From an uncultured Lachnospiraceae bacterium (GTDB lineage Bacteria > Bacillota_A > Clostridia > Lachnospirales > Lachnospiraceae): a DNA stretch of 29,623 bases. The stretch is from positions 62,410 through 92,032 of the forward strand of contig CAJTOU010000006.1 in assembly GCA_910577835.1 (NCBI GenBank). The letters are read 5' to 3'. Positions 8,462 through 17,285 of this stretch are shown piece after piece; the stretch's first letter is position 1, and each line of letters opens with the position of its first letter. Both the position numbers and the translations under genes were made by a program. The notes beneath the pieces were generated by a model, which saw only the letters and a list, made by a program, of their open reading frames with translations, did no database searches and was not told where the DNA came from.

Positions 8462-8517
8462 TTAGTTAAGAAAGAAGATATATTTATAAGCAAATAAGAA
8501 ATGAGGAAGAAATTATC

Positions 8518-10104
8518 ATGTCATCAATACAACAGGAAATAGAAAAACGTCGTACCTTTGCCATTATCTCCCATCCGGATGCTGGGAAAACTACTCTTAC
8601 AGAGAAGTTTTTATTATATGGAGGAGCTATTAATACGGCGGGTTCTGTAAAAGGAAAGGCAAGTGCCAAGCATGCGGTATCAGACTGGATGGAAATTGAA
8701 AAGGAAAGAGGAATTTCCGTTACTTCTTCTATTTTACAGTTTCATTTTGACGGGTATTGCATTAATATTCTTGATACTCCGGGGCATCAGGATTTCTCGG
8801 AGGATACTTACAGAACTCTTATGGCGGCAGATTCAGCCGTAATGGTTATTGATGGGTCCAAGGGAGTGGAAGCACAGACAATTAAATTATTCAAGGTCTG
8901 TGCTATGAGGCATATTCCTATTTTTACCTTTATCAATAAAATGGACAGGGAAGCAAAGGATACATTTGAGCTGTTAGAAGAGATTGAAAATGTTCTTGGC
9001 ATAAAGACATGTCCGGTAAACTGGCCGATTGGTTCAGGGAAGAGATTCAAAGGGGTATATGACAGAGAGACAAAGCAGGTAGCTGTGTTTAAGGCTGTTT
9101 CTACCGGGGGTTCCAGTGAGGCGGAGGAAACAGATTTGTCGATTGATGATGCGAAGCTTAAGGAAGAGGCAGGAGAAGAACTGTATCAGCAGCTCACAGA
9201 AGAGGTGGAAATTCTTGATGTAGCAGGAGAAGAGCTGGATAGCGAGCTGGTGGCGAAAGGCGAGGTTTCACCGGTATTTTTTGGTTCTGCACTGACTAAT
9301 TTTGGAATAGAAACTTTTTTGCATCATTTTCTGAAAATGACCTCTTCGCCGCTTCCAAGAGTTTCAAATGAGGGTGTGATTGACCCTGTGACCGGACCGT
9401 TTTCCGGTTTTATTTTTAAAATTCAGGCAAATATGAACAAAGCGCATAGAGACAGAATTGCTTTTATGAGAATTTGTTCCGGCAAATTTGAAGCGGGCAT
9501 GGAAGTTTATCATGTGCAGGGAAAGCGCAAGCAGAAGCTTTTGCAGCCACAGCAGGTAATGGCGCAGTCAAGAAGCGTGATTGATGAGGCATATGCCGGA
9601 GATGTAATTGGAATTTTTGACCCAGGAACCTTTTCGATTGGCGATACTATTTGTGAGCCGGGAAAGAAATTTCAGTATGAAGGGATTCCTACCTTTGCGC
9701 CGGAGCATTTCTGCCGTGTAGTTCAGGCAGATACCATGAAAAGAAAGCAGTTTGTAGCGGGAATTACTCAGATTGCGCAGGAAGGTGCGATTCAGATATT
9801 TAAGGATTATAATCTTGATTTGTCTGAAATTATTGTAGGAGTAGTAGGTGTGTTGCAGTTTGATGTTCTGAAATTTCGAATGGAAAATGAATATAACTGC
9901 GAGGTACGTTTAGAGCCTCTTCCATATTCTCAGATGCGATGGGTGCGGGATAATGGTTTTAATCTTGACAATCTGAGGCGTTCAAGTGAAATAAAGAAGG
10001 CAAAGGATATGCGGGATAATCCACTTCTGCTGTTCCAGAATGAATGGAATGTACGGATGTGTCTGGAAAATAACGAGGGACTTGAACTGGAGGAAGTGAA
10101 ATAA
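8518..10104 (+). CDS. prfC: Peptide chain release factor 3
   Basis: A translational GTPase that removes RF1 and RF2 from the ribosome after termination. Length 528 aa, as usual for RF3. Motifs: P-loop HPDAGKTT at 19-26, the switch region ERGISVTSS, DTPGHQDFSEDT (G3) and NKMDRE (G4), followed by EF-G-like domains II and III, including GVVGVLQFDVL. The INTAGSVKG and AVSDWMEIE segments distinguish RF3 from EF-G and from tetracycline-protection proteins. It has its own promoter and a leader hairpin. The stop is 78 nt before the histidine kinase, so the next three genes may be read through from here. Confidence 0.96.
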   Translation: MSSIQQEIEKRRTFAIISHPDAGKTTLTEKFLLYGGAINTAGSVKGKASAKHAVSDWMEIEKERGISVTSSILQFHFDGYCINILDTPGHQDFSEDTYRTLMAADSAVMVIDGSKGVEAQTIKLFKVCAMRHIPIFTFINKMDREAKDTFELLEEIENVLGIKTCPVNWPIGSGKRFKGVYDRETKQVAVFKAVSTGGSSEAEETDLSIDDAKLKEEAGEELYQQLTEEVEILDVAGEELDSELVAKGEVSPVFFGSALTNFGIETFLHHFLKMTSSPLPRVSNEGVIDPVTGPFSGFIFKIQANMNKAHRDRIAFMRICSGKFEAGMEVYHVQGKRKQKLLQPQQVMAQSRSVIDEAYAGDVIGIFDPGTFSIGDTICEPGKKFQYEGIPTFAPEHFCRVVQADTMKRKQFVAGITQIAQEGAIQIFKDYNLDLSEIIVGVVGVLQFDVLKFRMENEYNCEVRLEPLPYSQMRWVRDNGFNLDNLRRSSEIKKAKDMRDNPLLLFQNEWNVRMCLENNEGLELEEVK

Positions 10105-10182
10105 TCGCTGCAATAAACCGAAGGTTGCTTTATTTATTGTCTGATAAAAATACAACAAGATAAAAAGCAAGGAGGAAACAGT

Positions 10183-10998
10183 ATGGAGATGTGGCGGATA
10201 ATTTGTCTGACAGCATTAGCTTTAACAGCTGTTCTTATGGTAATTTTAATAAGAAATCTGCGGATGATGAAGGCAATCTGGCAGGAAAAAGAGGAAGAGG
10301 AATATGAATTTACAAAGGAGAAAATCACAGAAAATCAGAAAGTTTTTATAGGAGATATAGCGCATGAAATGAAAACTCCTTTGACAGCAATTTTGACATT
10401 TGCAGAAATTCTTTCTGTCAAACCGGATATTACAGATGAAGAGCGCAGGAAATATTCGGGATATATCCATGAAGAAGCAGTACATTTAAAACATATGTCG
10501 GAAAAGCTTTCGCAGTTAGTACAGTTTGAGGGAACAAATCTGGAAAAAAACGAACTTTCTTTAAAACAGATAATTTATGAGGTCCTGACAGCGGAACAGG
10601 TGATTTGTGAAAAGGAAGGGATTTTGCTTGAACAAAAGCTTTGTGAATGCAGATTAAATGGAGAGAAAGATTTGCTGAAATCTCTGTTTTATAATCTGAT
10701 TGATAATGCGAGAAATGCTTCAAAACAAAATGGAAAGATTCTGGTTCATATGGAATATGAGGATAAAGAAGAGGTAAAAATACAGATTATTGATTACGGA
10801 ACAGGAATCCCGCAGGAAGAGATAGCACATATTGTAGAACCATTTTATACAGTGAAACAGAATACTTCAAAAAAGCTGCACGGCACAGGGCTTGGATTGT
10901 CGCTGTGCCAGAAAATTATTGAGTATCACAATGGAAGGCTGGAGATTGAAAGTCAGTTAGGACAGGGAAGTACTTTTACTGTCCGGCTTCCTGTATAA
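10183..10998 (+). CDS. Orphan membrane histidine kinase
   Basis: 271 aa. One N-terminal membrane helix at about 6-24, a short basic and acidic linker, a HisKA phosphoacceptor helix with H61 in GDIAHEMKTPLTA, then HATPase_c with the N box LIDNARNASK, G1 DYGTGIP and G2 HGTGLGLSLCQKI. All catalytic boxes are intact. There is no extracellular sensor, no HAMP domain and no adjacent response regulator; the neighbours are prfC and trmO. The membrane helix or partner proteins may therefore sense the signal. AAGGAGG precedes ATG 10183. The input and target cannot be told from the sequence. Confidence 0.9.
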   Translation: MEMWRIICLTALALTAVLMVILIRNLRMMKAIWQEKEEEEYEFTKEKITENQKVFIGDIAHEMKTPLTAILTFAEILSVKPDITDEERRKYSGYIHEEAVHLKHMSEKLSQLVQFEGTNLEKNELSLKQIIYEVLTAEQVICEKEGILLEQKLCECRLNGEKDLLKSLFYNLIDNARNASKQNGKILVHMEYEDKEEVKIQIIDYGTGIPQEEIAHIVEPFYTVKQNTSKKLHGTGLGLSLCQKIIEYHNGRLEIESQLGQGSTFTVRLPV

Positions 10999-11038
10999 TA
11001 AGTAAAACAGGTTTATCACAGGAAATGGAGAAAGACAA

Positions 11039-11746
11039 ATGAACATTATTGCTCATATTTATACAGATTTACCCGCAAAATTTGGGATTCCGAGACAGAG
11101 CAGTCTTGTGCCTGAACTGAAGGGAAGAATTGTTTTTGAAGAGGAGTATCGTGTGACACAGGCTTTTAAGGGACTTGAGAATTTTTCTTATATATGGGTG
11201 CTCTGGAAGTTTTCTGAGGTTCCTGTATTTTCTGAAAGGGAAGAATACTGGTCTCCAACTGTAAAACCTCCGAGGCTTGGCGGCAAAGCCAAGATGGGGG
11301 TATTTGCCACCCGCTCGCCTTTTCGGCCGAATCGAATCGGACTTTCATCTGTAAAGCTTGACAGTATTGAATATCACAAAGAATTGGGACCGGTGCTTTA
11401 CGTGTCCGGAATTGATATGATGAATGAAACGCCGGTTTATGATATTAAGCCATATCTGCCTTATGTAGATTCTCATCCGGATGCCGGAAATGGTTTTGCA
11501 GAACAGACAGCAGATTATAAGCTTGAGGTGATATTTCCTTCTCAGTGGCTTTGCATGATTCCGGAAGAAAAAAGAGAAGGAATTATTGGAATATTGTCTC
11601 AGGACCCCAGACCGGCATATCATACCAGTTCAGAGAGAATTTACGGAGTAGAGTATGCCGGATTTGATATAAGATTTACTGTAAGTGAGGGGATTCTGAC
11701 TGTATGTGAGGTGGAAAATTTAAACGGAAGGAGATATCTGGAGTGA
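11039..11746 (+). CDS. trmO: tRNA (t6A37) N6-methyltransferase TrmO
   Basis: YaeB/TsaA family; methylates N6 of threonylcarbamoyladenosine at position 37 of certain ACY-reading tRNAs using SAM. The 235-aa length is normal. Signature segments are YIWVLWKF, the conserved FATRSPFRPNRIGLS loop, GIDMMNETPVYDIKPYLPY and the C-terminal DPRPAYH. The ATG is preceded by GGAG. The stop overlaps the GTG start of the MATE gene by three bases, so they are translationally coupled although functionally unrelated. Confidence 0.92.
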   Translation: MNIIAHIYTDLPAKFGIPRQSSLVPELKGRIVFEEEYRVTQAFKGLENFSYIWVLWKFSEVPVFSEREEYWSPTVKPPRLGGKAKMGVFATRSPFRPNRIGLSSVKLDSIEYHKELGPVLYVSGIDMMNETPVYDIKPYLPYVDSHPDAGNGFAEQTADYKLEVIFPSQWLCMIPEEKREGIIGILSQDPRPAYHTSSERIYGVEYAGFDIRFTVSEGILTVCEVENLNGRRYLE

Positions 11747-13128
11747 GTGAAAAATCAAAACAAAATCACAGCAATGAAGAGCTGGCATCAGGAAATTTGA
11801 ACAGACTGATTTTTTCCATGGCAATTCCTACAATTGTCGCTCAGTTAATTAATATTTTATATAACATAGTAGACCGTATTTATATAGGACATATCCACGG
11901 TGTAGGTGCTTCGGCGCTTACGGGCGTGGGAATTGCGCTGCCGGTTATCACATTGATATCGGCTTTTTCTGCGTTTGTAGGTATGGGCGGAGCACCTCTT
12001 TCCTCTATCTGGTATGGAAAAGGAGATAAGGAGCATGCGGAGAAGATTTTGGGAAATGGAACTTCTTTGCTGCTTGTGTTTTCTGTCTTGCTTATGCTTG
12101 TATTTTATATCTGGCAGAAGCCTCTTCTGTATGCGTTTGGTGCAAGCACGGATACGATTGGTTATGCATCGGTATATTTATCATGGTATCTTTTGGGAAC
12201 TTTCAGCGTAGAGCTGGCACTTGGGTTGAATACATATATTATTGCTCAGGGAGATTCCAGAACCGCCATGCTGTCAGTATTAATCGGAGCAGTTTTAAAT
12301 ATTGTGCTGGACCCTTTGTTTATCTTTGTCTTTCATATGGGAGTACAGGGGGCAGCGATAGCGACAATTCTTTCGCAGACAGTTTCCGCAGTGTGGGTAA
12401 TAAAGTTTCTGACAGGGAAAAAGGCGGTTCTCAGAATCCGTTTGAAATACTTGAGACTGGATATAAAGATTATAAAAAATATATGTGCTCTGGGAATTTC
12501 ACCTTTTGTTATGCGGGCGACAGAAAGTCTGATTTCAATTGTGATGAATCGGGGACTGCAAAAATATGGAGGGGATTTGTATGTTGGTTCTCTTACAATT
12601 ATGCAGAGTGTTATGCAGCTTATGTCTGCGCCGTTAGGAGGTTTTACGCAGGGGGTTCAGCCGATTATCAGCTATAATTTCGGTGCGGGAAATTTTGAGA
12701 GGGTAAGACAGACATATCGGAAGATGATAGGAATATGCGGGGGATTTTCATTTATAAGCACGCTTTTGGTTATGATATTTCCGGCAATTTTTGCAAAGAT
12801 GTTTACGGGGGATATGAATGTTATTTCACTGGTCAGTGAGAAAATGCCGCTGTTTATGTGTGGGATGCTGCTCTTTGGCGTGCAGATGGCGATTCAGCCG
12901 ACTTTTCTGGCGCTTGGGCAGGCAAAGATTTCACTGTTTATCGCAATGCTTCGAAAAGTGATACTGCTTGTGCCACTGGCGATTATACTACCTGTGTTTA
13001 TGGGGGTAAACGGAGTATATCTTGCAGAGCCTGTATCAGATTTTGTTTCTGCAGGAATGGCGATGACACTGTTTTATTTTAATATTAATAAGATATTATC
13101 GAAAGAGAGTTTGGATAAAATTCAATGA
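11743..13128 (+). CDS. MATE-family multidrug/cation antiporter
   Basis: A 461-aa integral membrane protein with about 12 hydrophobic helices arranged as two MATE repeats. Typical segments are FSMAIPTIVAQLINILYNIVDRIYIGH near the start (positions about 23-50), a central GDSRTAM and LDPLFIFVFHMGVQGAA region, and QGVQPIISYNFGAGN in the second half. The family exports cationic drugs or metabolites in exchange for sodium or protons; the substrate is unknown. Start is GTG 11743 with AAGGAG 10 nt upstream, overlapping the trmO stop. A clear terminator follows at 13140. Confidence 0.92.
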   Translation: MSEKSKQNHSNEELASGNLNRLIFSMAIPTIVAQLINILYNIVDRIYIGHIHGVGASALTGVGIALPVITLISAFSAFVGMGGAPLSSIWYGKGDKEHAEKILGNGTSLLLVFSVLLMLVFYIWQKPLLYAFGASTDTIGYASVYLSWYLLGTFSVELALGLNTYIIAQGDSRTAMLSVLIGAVLNIVLDPLFIFVFHMGVQGAAIATILSQTVSAVWVIKFLTGKKAVLRIRLKYLRLDIKIIKNICALGISPFVMRATESLISIVMNRGLQKYGGDLYVGSLTIMQSVMQLMSAPLGGFTQGVQPIISYNFGAGNFERVRQTYRKMIGICGGFSFISTLLVMIFPAIFAKMFTGDMNVISLVSEKMPLFMCGMLLFGVQMAIQPTFLALGQAKISLFIAMLRKVILLVPLAIILPVFMGVNGVYLAEPVSDFVSAGMAMTLFYFNINKILSKESLDKIQ

Positions 13129-13139
13129 TAGAAATTCTG

Positions 13140-13180
13140 ATTATGCATAATAGTTAAATGTTATGCATAATTTTTATTTT
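13140..13180 (+). terminator. Terminator after the MATE gene
   Basis: Perfect 11-bp stem ATTATGCATAA (13140-13150) with TTATGCATAAT (13161-13171), 10-nt loop, followed by TTTTATTTT. It closes the prfC to MATE transcription unit. Confidence 0.85.
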
Positions 13181-13272
13181 CTGGTACCTTTAAAAAACAA
13201 GTTTTAGAATATTTGTTGTACTTTTTGGAATTATAATTCTTTCAATTTTTTACAAAATCTTCCGCTCCTGTA

Positions 13273-13301
13273 TTGCCAATCCTGCTGTTTCAGTATATAA
13301 T
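13273..13301 (+). promoter_or_regulatory. Promoter upstream of a decayed chemoreceptor gene
   Basis: TTGCCA at 13273-13278, a 17-bp spacer, and a perfect TATAAT at 13296-13301. It points at the pseudogene starting at 13338. The 12-bp palindrome GAATTATAATTC lies upstream at 13228-13239. Confidence 0.65.
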
Positions 13302-13337
13302 TTGTTTATTAGAAAATCAATTTGGAAGGGTGGTCAA

Positions 13338-13751
13338 ATGAAAAACAGAAAATAGAAAAAAGAAAAAAGATGAAAGAGATACTACTATCAGAGGGAGTAT
13401 CTAAAAAAGCAACACTGTGACCATGTTAATCATGCTTGTTATTATTATCTGTACGACTGTTAATTTGTTTTTGATTTATCTGTATGCACGTAATCTGAAA
13501 AATTATACAGAAAGCACACAAAAAATTAAAAACGTAGAGATACAGAAAGGCATATGGGTAACAAATATTGTGGAAGCAGTCACAAAAGGAAACAGCTTTA
13601 AAGGTGAGCTGGATTCCGGAAAAATGTGCTTTTGCCAAATGGTATGAGTCGGTGGAAATTTCAAAAAGAAAATGATGAAGAATTTATCCGGCGGGCGCAG
13701 GAAAATTACAAAAAAGCAATCAAAGAACATGCTTATGAAAATATAAAATAG
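13338..13751 (+). pseudogene. Remnant of a methyl-accepting chemotaxis protein (N-terminal sensor part)
   Basis: ATG 13338 follows a GGAAGGG ribosome site but hits a stop after five codons (MKNRK). Reading continues in other frames: IEKRKKMKEILLSEGVSKKATL, then a hydrophobic membrane helix TMLIMLVIIICTTVNLFLIY (13420-13479), a helical stretch ending NSFKGELDSGK, then after a frame change within AAAA (13621-13624) CAFAKWYESVEI, and after another within an A-rich stretch (13667-13672) NDEEFIRRAQENYKKAIKEH, closing at TAG 13749-13751. The pattern W, G-x-x-F, C-A-F-x-K-W-Y and a late His resembles the zinc-binding four-helix (CZB-type) sensor of clostridial chemoreceptors. The HAMP and signalling domains are missing. 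Family assignment is from motif memory. Confidence 0.65.
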
Positions 13752-13752
13752 C

Positions 13753-13781
13753 TTGCGAACAGATGTATTTTATTATATAAT
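13753..13781 (+). promoter_or_regulatory. Promoter of the FGGY kinase gene
   Basis: TTGCGA at 13753-13758, 17 bp, perfect TATAAT at 13776-13781. It begins immediately after the pseudogene's last stop. The predicted start near 13788 puts the tandem repeat at 13811-13883 inside a 5' leader of about 140 nt. Confidence 0.7.
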
Positions 13782-13810
13782 GTATTCTATGGCAGAAATG
13801 TTTTAGAGAA

Positions 13811-13883
13811 AACAAGGTAATTTAACAAGGTAATTATAACAAGGTAATTATAACAAGGTAATTATAACAAGGTAATTATAACA
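13811..13883 (+). repeat. 15-bp tandem repeat in the FGGY kinase leader
   Basis: A 13-bp first copy (AACAAGGTAATTT, 13811-13823) and four identical 15-bp copies of AACAAGGTAATTATA beginning at 13824, 13839, 13854 and 13869. Perfect identity suggests recent expansion by slippage. It is followed at 13884-13899 by the inverted repeat AACACA-AAAA-TGTGTT and then the real ribosome site TCAGGAGG near 13913-13920. Confidence 0.95.
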
Positions 13884-13930
13884 CAAAAATGTGTTTTATG
13901 ACAAAATTATATTCAGGAGGATTATTTTAA

Positions 13931-15526
13931 ATGAGTGATGTAAAAAGTACAATTACAGGCGGTAAAGCGATACTCGGTATCGAATTTGGTTCCACAAGAA
14001 TCAAGGCGGTACTGGTTGGCGAGGATAACGCCCCGATTGCATCGGGAAGCCATGAGTGGGAAAATCAGCTGGAGGATAATATCTGGACATACAGTCTGGA
14101 TGCTATCTGGTCCGGCCTTCAGGATGCATATACGCAGATGACAGAAGATGTAAAGAACCAGTACGGCGTTAAGGTGGAAAAGCTCGGAGGATTGGGTTTC
14201 AGTGCCATGATGCATGGATATATGGCGTTTAACGAAAAGGATGAGCTTCTGGTTCCGTTCCGTACATGGAGAAATACCATTACAGGTCAGGCTTCAGAAG
14301 AGCTGACAAAGCTGTTTAATTTCCATATTCCACAGAGATGGAGTATTGCGCATTTGTATCAGGCAATTTTAAACGGTGAGAAGCATGTGTCAGAAATCAA
14401 ATTCCAGACTACACTGGCAGGCTATATTCACTGGAAGCTGACAGGAGAAAAGGTGCTTGGTATCGGTGAGGCATCAGGAATGTTCCCGATTGATATGAAT
14501 ACGAAGGATTATAACCAGACAATGGTAGAACAGTTTGACAAGCTGACAGCGGATAAGAATTTTGCATGGAAGCTCAGAGATATTCTGCCAAAGGTACTGG
14601 TTGCAGGTGAAAACGCTGGTACATTGACAGAAGAAGGCGCAAAGCTTTTAGATGTATCCGGAAAGCTTCAGGCCGGTGTACCTGTATGCCCTCCGGAGGG
14701 AGACGCAGGCACAGGAATGGTGGCTACAAACAGCGTAAAGGTGCGTACGGGAAATGTTTCCGCAGGTACTTCGGTATTTGGAATGGTAGTGCTTGAGAAG
14801 GATTTGTCAAAGGCATATGATGAGATTGACCTTGTAACAACTCCTACCGGATATCCGGTGGCTATGGCACATTGTAACAACTGTACTTCGGATTTGAATG
14901 CATGGGTTGGATTATTCAAAGAATTTGCAGAAGCCTTCGGCATGGAAGTGGATATGAACAAGCTGTTTGGCACTTTATATAACAAAGCTTTAGAAGGGGA
15001 CCCGGAATGTGGCGGTCTTCTGGCTTACAATTATTTTTCGGGTGAGCATATCACCGGATTTAACGAGGGACGTCCATTATTTGTACGTACGCCGGACAGC
15101 AAGTTTAATCTTGCAAACTTTATGAGAGTAAATCTGTTTGCATCTTTAAGCGTTTTAAAGACAGGTCTGGATATTCTCTTTAAGCAGGAAAATGTCAAGG
15201 CAGACAAGATATACGGACACGGCGGTCTGTTTAAGACAAAGGGCGTTGGTCAGGGGATTCTTGCAGCAGCGTTAAATACACCTGTTTCAGTTATGGAGAC
15301 AGCCGGAGAAGGCGGTGCATGGGGAATCGCTCTGCTTGCTTCCTACATGGTAAATAAAGAATCAGGGGAAACTCTTGACGATTTCCTTGTAGATAAGGTA
15401 TTCCATGGAGAGACAGGCATAGAAATGCAGCCAAATCCAACAGATGTAGAGGGCTTTGATGAATATCTTAAGAGATATACCGCAGGTCTTGAAATTGAGA
15501 AAGCTGCTGTTGAGGCAATGAAATAG
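13931..15526 (+). CDS. FGGY-family carbohydrate kinase (xylulokinase/ribulokinase type)
   Basis: Phosphorylates a sugar or ketose with ATP. The 531-aa protein has the FGGY N-terminal nucleotide motif GIEFGSTRIKAVLVG, a substrate-side MMHGYMAFNE segment, TTLAGYIHWKLTG, the GDAGTGMVATN and GNVSAGTSVFG loops, and the C-terminal GHGGLFKTKGVGQ and GEGGAWGIALLASYM motifs. The length fits xylulokinase-like kinases of pentose clusters (COG1070); the exact sugar (D-xylulose, L-ribulose or other) cannot be told and no isomerase, epimerase or transporter lies beside it. The GH43 gene 7 kb away would release arabinose or xylose. It has its own promoter, the unusual repeat leader and a terminator at 15547, so it is probably monocistronic. 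Confidence 0.88.
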   Translation: MSDVKSTITGGKAILGIEFGSTRIKAVLVGEDNAPIASGSHEWENQLEDNIWTYSLDAIWSGLQDAYTQMTEDVKNQYGVKVEKLGGLGFSAMMHGYMAFNEKDELLVPFRTWRNTITGQASEELTKLFNFHIPQRWSIAHLYQAILNGEKHVSEIKFQTTLAGYIHWKLTGEKVLGIGEASGMFPIDMNTKDYNQTMVEQFDKLTADKNFAWKLRDILPKVLVAGENAGTLTEEGAKLLDVSGKLQAGVPVCPPEGDAGTGMVATNSVKVRTGNVSAGTSVFGMVVLEKDLSKAYDEIDLVTTPTGYPVAMAHCNNCTSDLNAWVGLFKEFAEAFGMEVDMNKLFGTLYNKALEGDPECGGLLAYNYFSGEHITGFNEGRPLFVRTPDSKFNLANFMRVNLFASLSVLKTGLDILFKQENVKADKIYGHGGLFKTKGVGQGILAAALNTPVSVMETAGEGGAWGIALLASYMVNKESGETLDDFLVDKVFHGETGIEMQPNPTDVEGFDEYLKRYTAGLEIEKAAVEAMK

Positions 15527-15546
15527 TTTGTAAATTCGTAAATTCG

Positions 15547-15600
15547 AAATCCGGTGTTTACAAAGATGTAACAAATCTCGAAGGGCACCGGATTTTTTAT
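15547..15600 (+). terminator. Terminator after the FGGY kinase
   Basis: Perfect 10-bp stem AAATCCGGTG (15547-15556) with CACCGGATTT (15586-15595) followed by TTTAT. The 29-nt loop is long for an intrinsic terminator but can fold further. Confidence 0.75.
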
Positions 15601-15603
15601 TTT

Positions 15604-15652
15604 GAACAAAGTGCGACAGAGTTTTTGCAATGGTGCAGCAGGCACTTTGTTC
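15604..15652 (+). promoter_or_regulatory. 11-bp inverted repeat before putP
   Basis: GAACAAAGTGC (15604-15614) and GCACTTTGTTC (15642-15652) are perfect inverted copies 27 nt apart, ending 38 nt before the putP start. It could be an operator with two half-sites or an RNA hairpin, since TTTATAT follows it. No convincing putP promoter is visible between the preceding terminator and the gene. Confidence 0.5.
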
Positions 15653-15690
15653 TTTATATAAAATTTAAAAGAAAAGAGAGGAAAAAACAA

Positions 15691-17232
15691 ATGAGTGCAT
15701 CAACAATATGTATGCTGATAGCGATTGTTGTTTATTTACTGATAACGATAGGAATTGGAATTAAATTTTCCAAACAGAATAAGGATACAGATGACTTTTA
15801 TCTGGGAGGAAGAAAGTTAGGACCATTTGTCACTGCGATGAGTGCAGAGGCATCGGATATGAGCAGCTGGCTGTTAATGGGACTGCCGGGACTGGCGCTG
15901 GTTTCGGGAGTCGCAGAGCCGGCATGGACCGCTATCGGTCTTGCCGTCGGTACATATTTTAACTGGCTGATTGTGGCCAAAAGACTGAGAATTTACAGTC
16001 ATACAGCAGGAAATGCCGCTACGATTCCGGCATTCTTTTCCAATCGTTTTCGGGATGACAAGCGTATCCTTTCCGTAATTGCAGCAGTGGTTATTGTAAT
16101 ATTTTTTGTTCCTTATACAGCTTCAGGGTTTGCTGCCTGCGGAAAATTATTTAATTCTTTATTTGAGATAAATTATGGAACTGCCATGATTGTCAGCGCT
16201 TTTGTTATTATTTTATATACGGCGCTTGGAGGCTTTCTTGCCGCAAGTACGTCGGATTTTATGCAGAGTGTGGTTATGACAATTGCGATTTTTGTGGTTA
16301 TTATTTTCGGGGTTACAAGTGTAGGCGGCATGGATGTTGTAATGGATAATGCAAAGTCTATGACGGGATATTTTTCCCTGACAAATACATATAATGCGGA
16401 AGCAGGAGCAGCATCGCCGTATGCCGCGCTGTCGATAGCCTCGGCGTTTGCGTGGGGACTGGGATATTTTGGTATGCCGCATATTCTTTTAAGATTTATG
16501 GCGATTCAGGACGCATCCAAGCTGAAGCTTTCAAGGAGAATTGCAACTGTATGGGTAGTGATTTCAATGGGTGTATCTATTTTTATCGGAGTTGTAGGAA
16601 ATGCAATGATAAAGCAGGGAGTGCTTGGAAAACTGGATGATTCCGAGAGAATTATTATCAATATCGCATCGCTTATCAGCGAGCATGGAGTGCTGGCGGC
16701 TTTGATTGCAGGTGTTATACTTGCAGGAATTCTGGCAGCTACCATGTCAACCGCAGATTCGCAGCTTCTGGCGGCATCTTCAAGTGTATCTCAAAATATT
16801 GTAAAGGAAGTTTTTGTAAAGGATTTAAGTGAAAAGGCTTCCATGATAATAGCAAGAATTACACTGGTAGTTATTGCTGTCATTGCAGTAATAATTGCCC
16901 GCGACCAGAACAGTTCTGTATTTGGAATAGTATCCTTTGCATGGGCAGGGTTTGGTGCTGCTTTCGGTCCGATTATGCTGGCGGCGCTTTTCTGGAAGCG
17001 CTGCAATAAGTATGGAGCTCTGGCGGGAATGATAAGCGGAGGTGTAATGGTATTTATATGGAAGTTTTTAGTCAGACCTCTGGGCGGCATATGGGATATT
17101 TATGAGCTGCTGCCGGCTTTTCTGATATCTGCGCTGTTTATTACAGTTGTCAGCCTTGTTACAAAGGAGCCGGAGAAAGAAATTGTAGAGGAATTTGATT
17201 CTGTTTCTCGTCAAATTAAAAATTATCAATAA
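15691..17232 (+). CDS. putP: Sodium/proline symporter
   Basis: SSS-family (SLC5) transporter of 513 aa with about 13 membrane helices. The signature KDTDDFYLGGRKLGPFVTAM and SAEASDMSSWLLMGLPG near residues 30-65 is characteristic of PutP, with later FMAIQD and AATMSTADSQLLAASS segments lining the sodium site. The frame is open to a TTG at 15625, but ATG 15691 follows GAGAGG and begins at the first membrane helix. It brings in proline with sodium for nutrition or osmotic protection. An 11-bp inverted repeat precedes it. No strong terminator follows. Confidence 0.94.
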   Translation: MSASTICMLIAIVVYLLITIGIGIKFSKQNKDTDDFYLGGRKLGPFVTAMSAEASDMSSWLLMGLPGLALVSGVAEPAWTAIGLAVGTYFNWLIVAKRLRIYSHTAGNAATIPAFFSNRFRDDKRILSVIAAVVIVIFFVPYTASGFAACGKLFNSLFEINYGTAMIVSAFVIILYTALGGFLAASTSDFMQSVVMTIAIFVVIIFGVTSVGGMDVVMDNAKSMTGYFSLTNTYNAEAGAASPYAALSIASAFAWGLGYFGMPHILLRFMAIQDASKLKLSRRIATVWVVISMGVSIFIGVVGNAMIKQGVLGKLDDSERIIINIASLISEHGVLAALIAGVILAGILAATMSTADSQLLAASSSVSQNIVKEVFVKDLSEKASMIIARITLVVIAVIAVIIARDQNSSVFGIVSFAWAGFGAAFGPIMLAALFWKRCNKYGALAGMISGGVMVFIWKFLVRPLGGIWDIYELLPAFLISALFITVVSLVTKEPEKEIVEEFDSVSRQIKNYQ

Positions 17233-17285
17233 AAATGATTAAAAATATTCATTGCGTGAAAGACATAAAGATGTTATCATATGCA

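Noticed and set aside
12183..12677. 164-codon plus-strand ORF inside the MATE gene
   Set aside because: Lies in another frame of a well-supported membrane protein; composition looks like a shadow and there is no ribosome site.
13811..13883. CRISPR array
   Set aside because: Units are 15 bp and directly adjoining, with no spacers and no cas genes.
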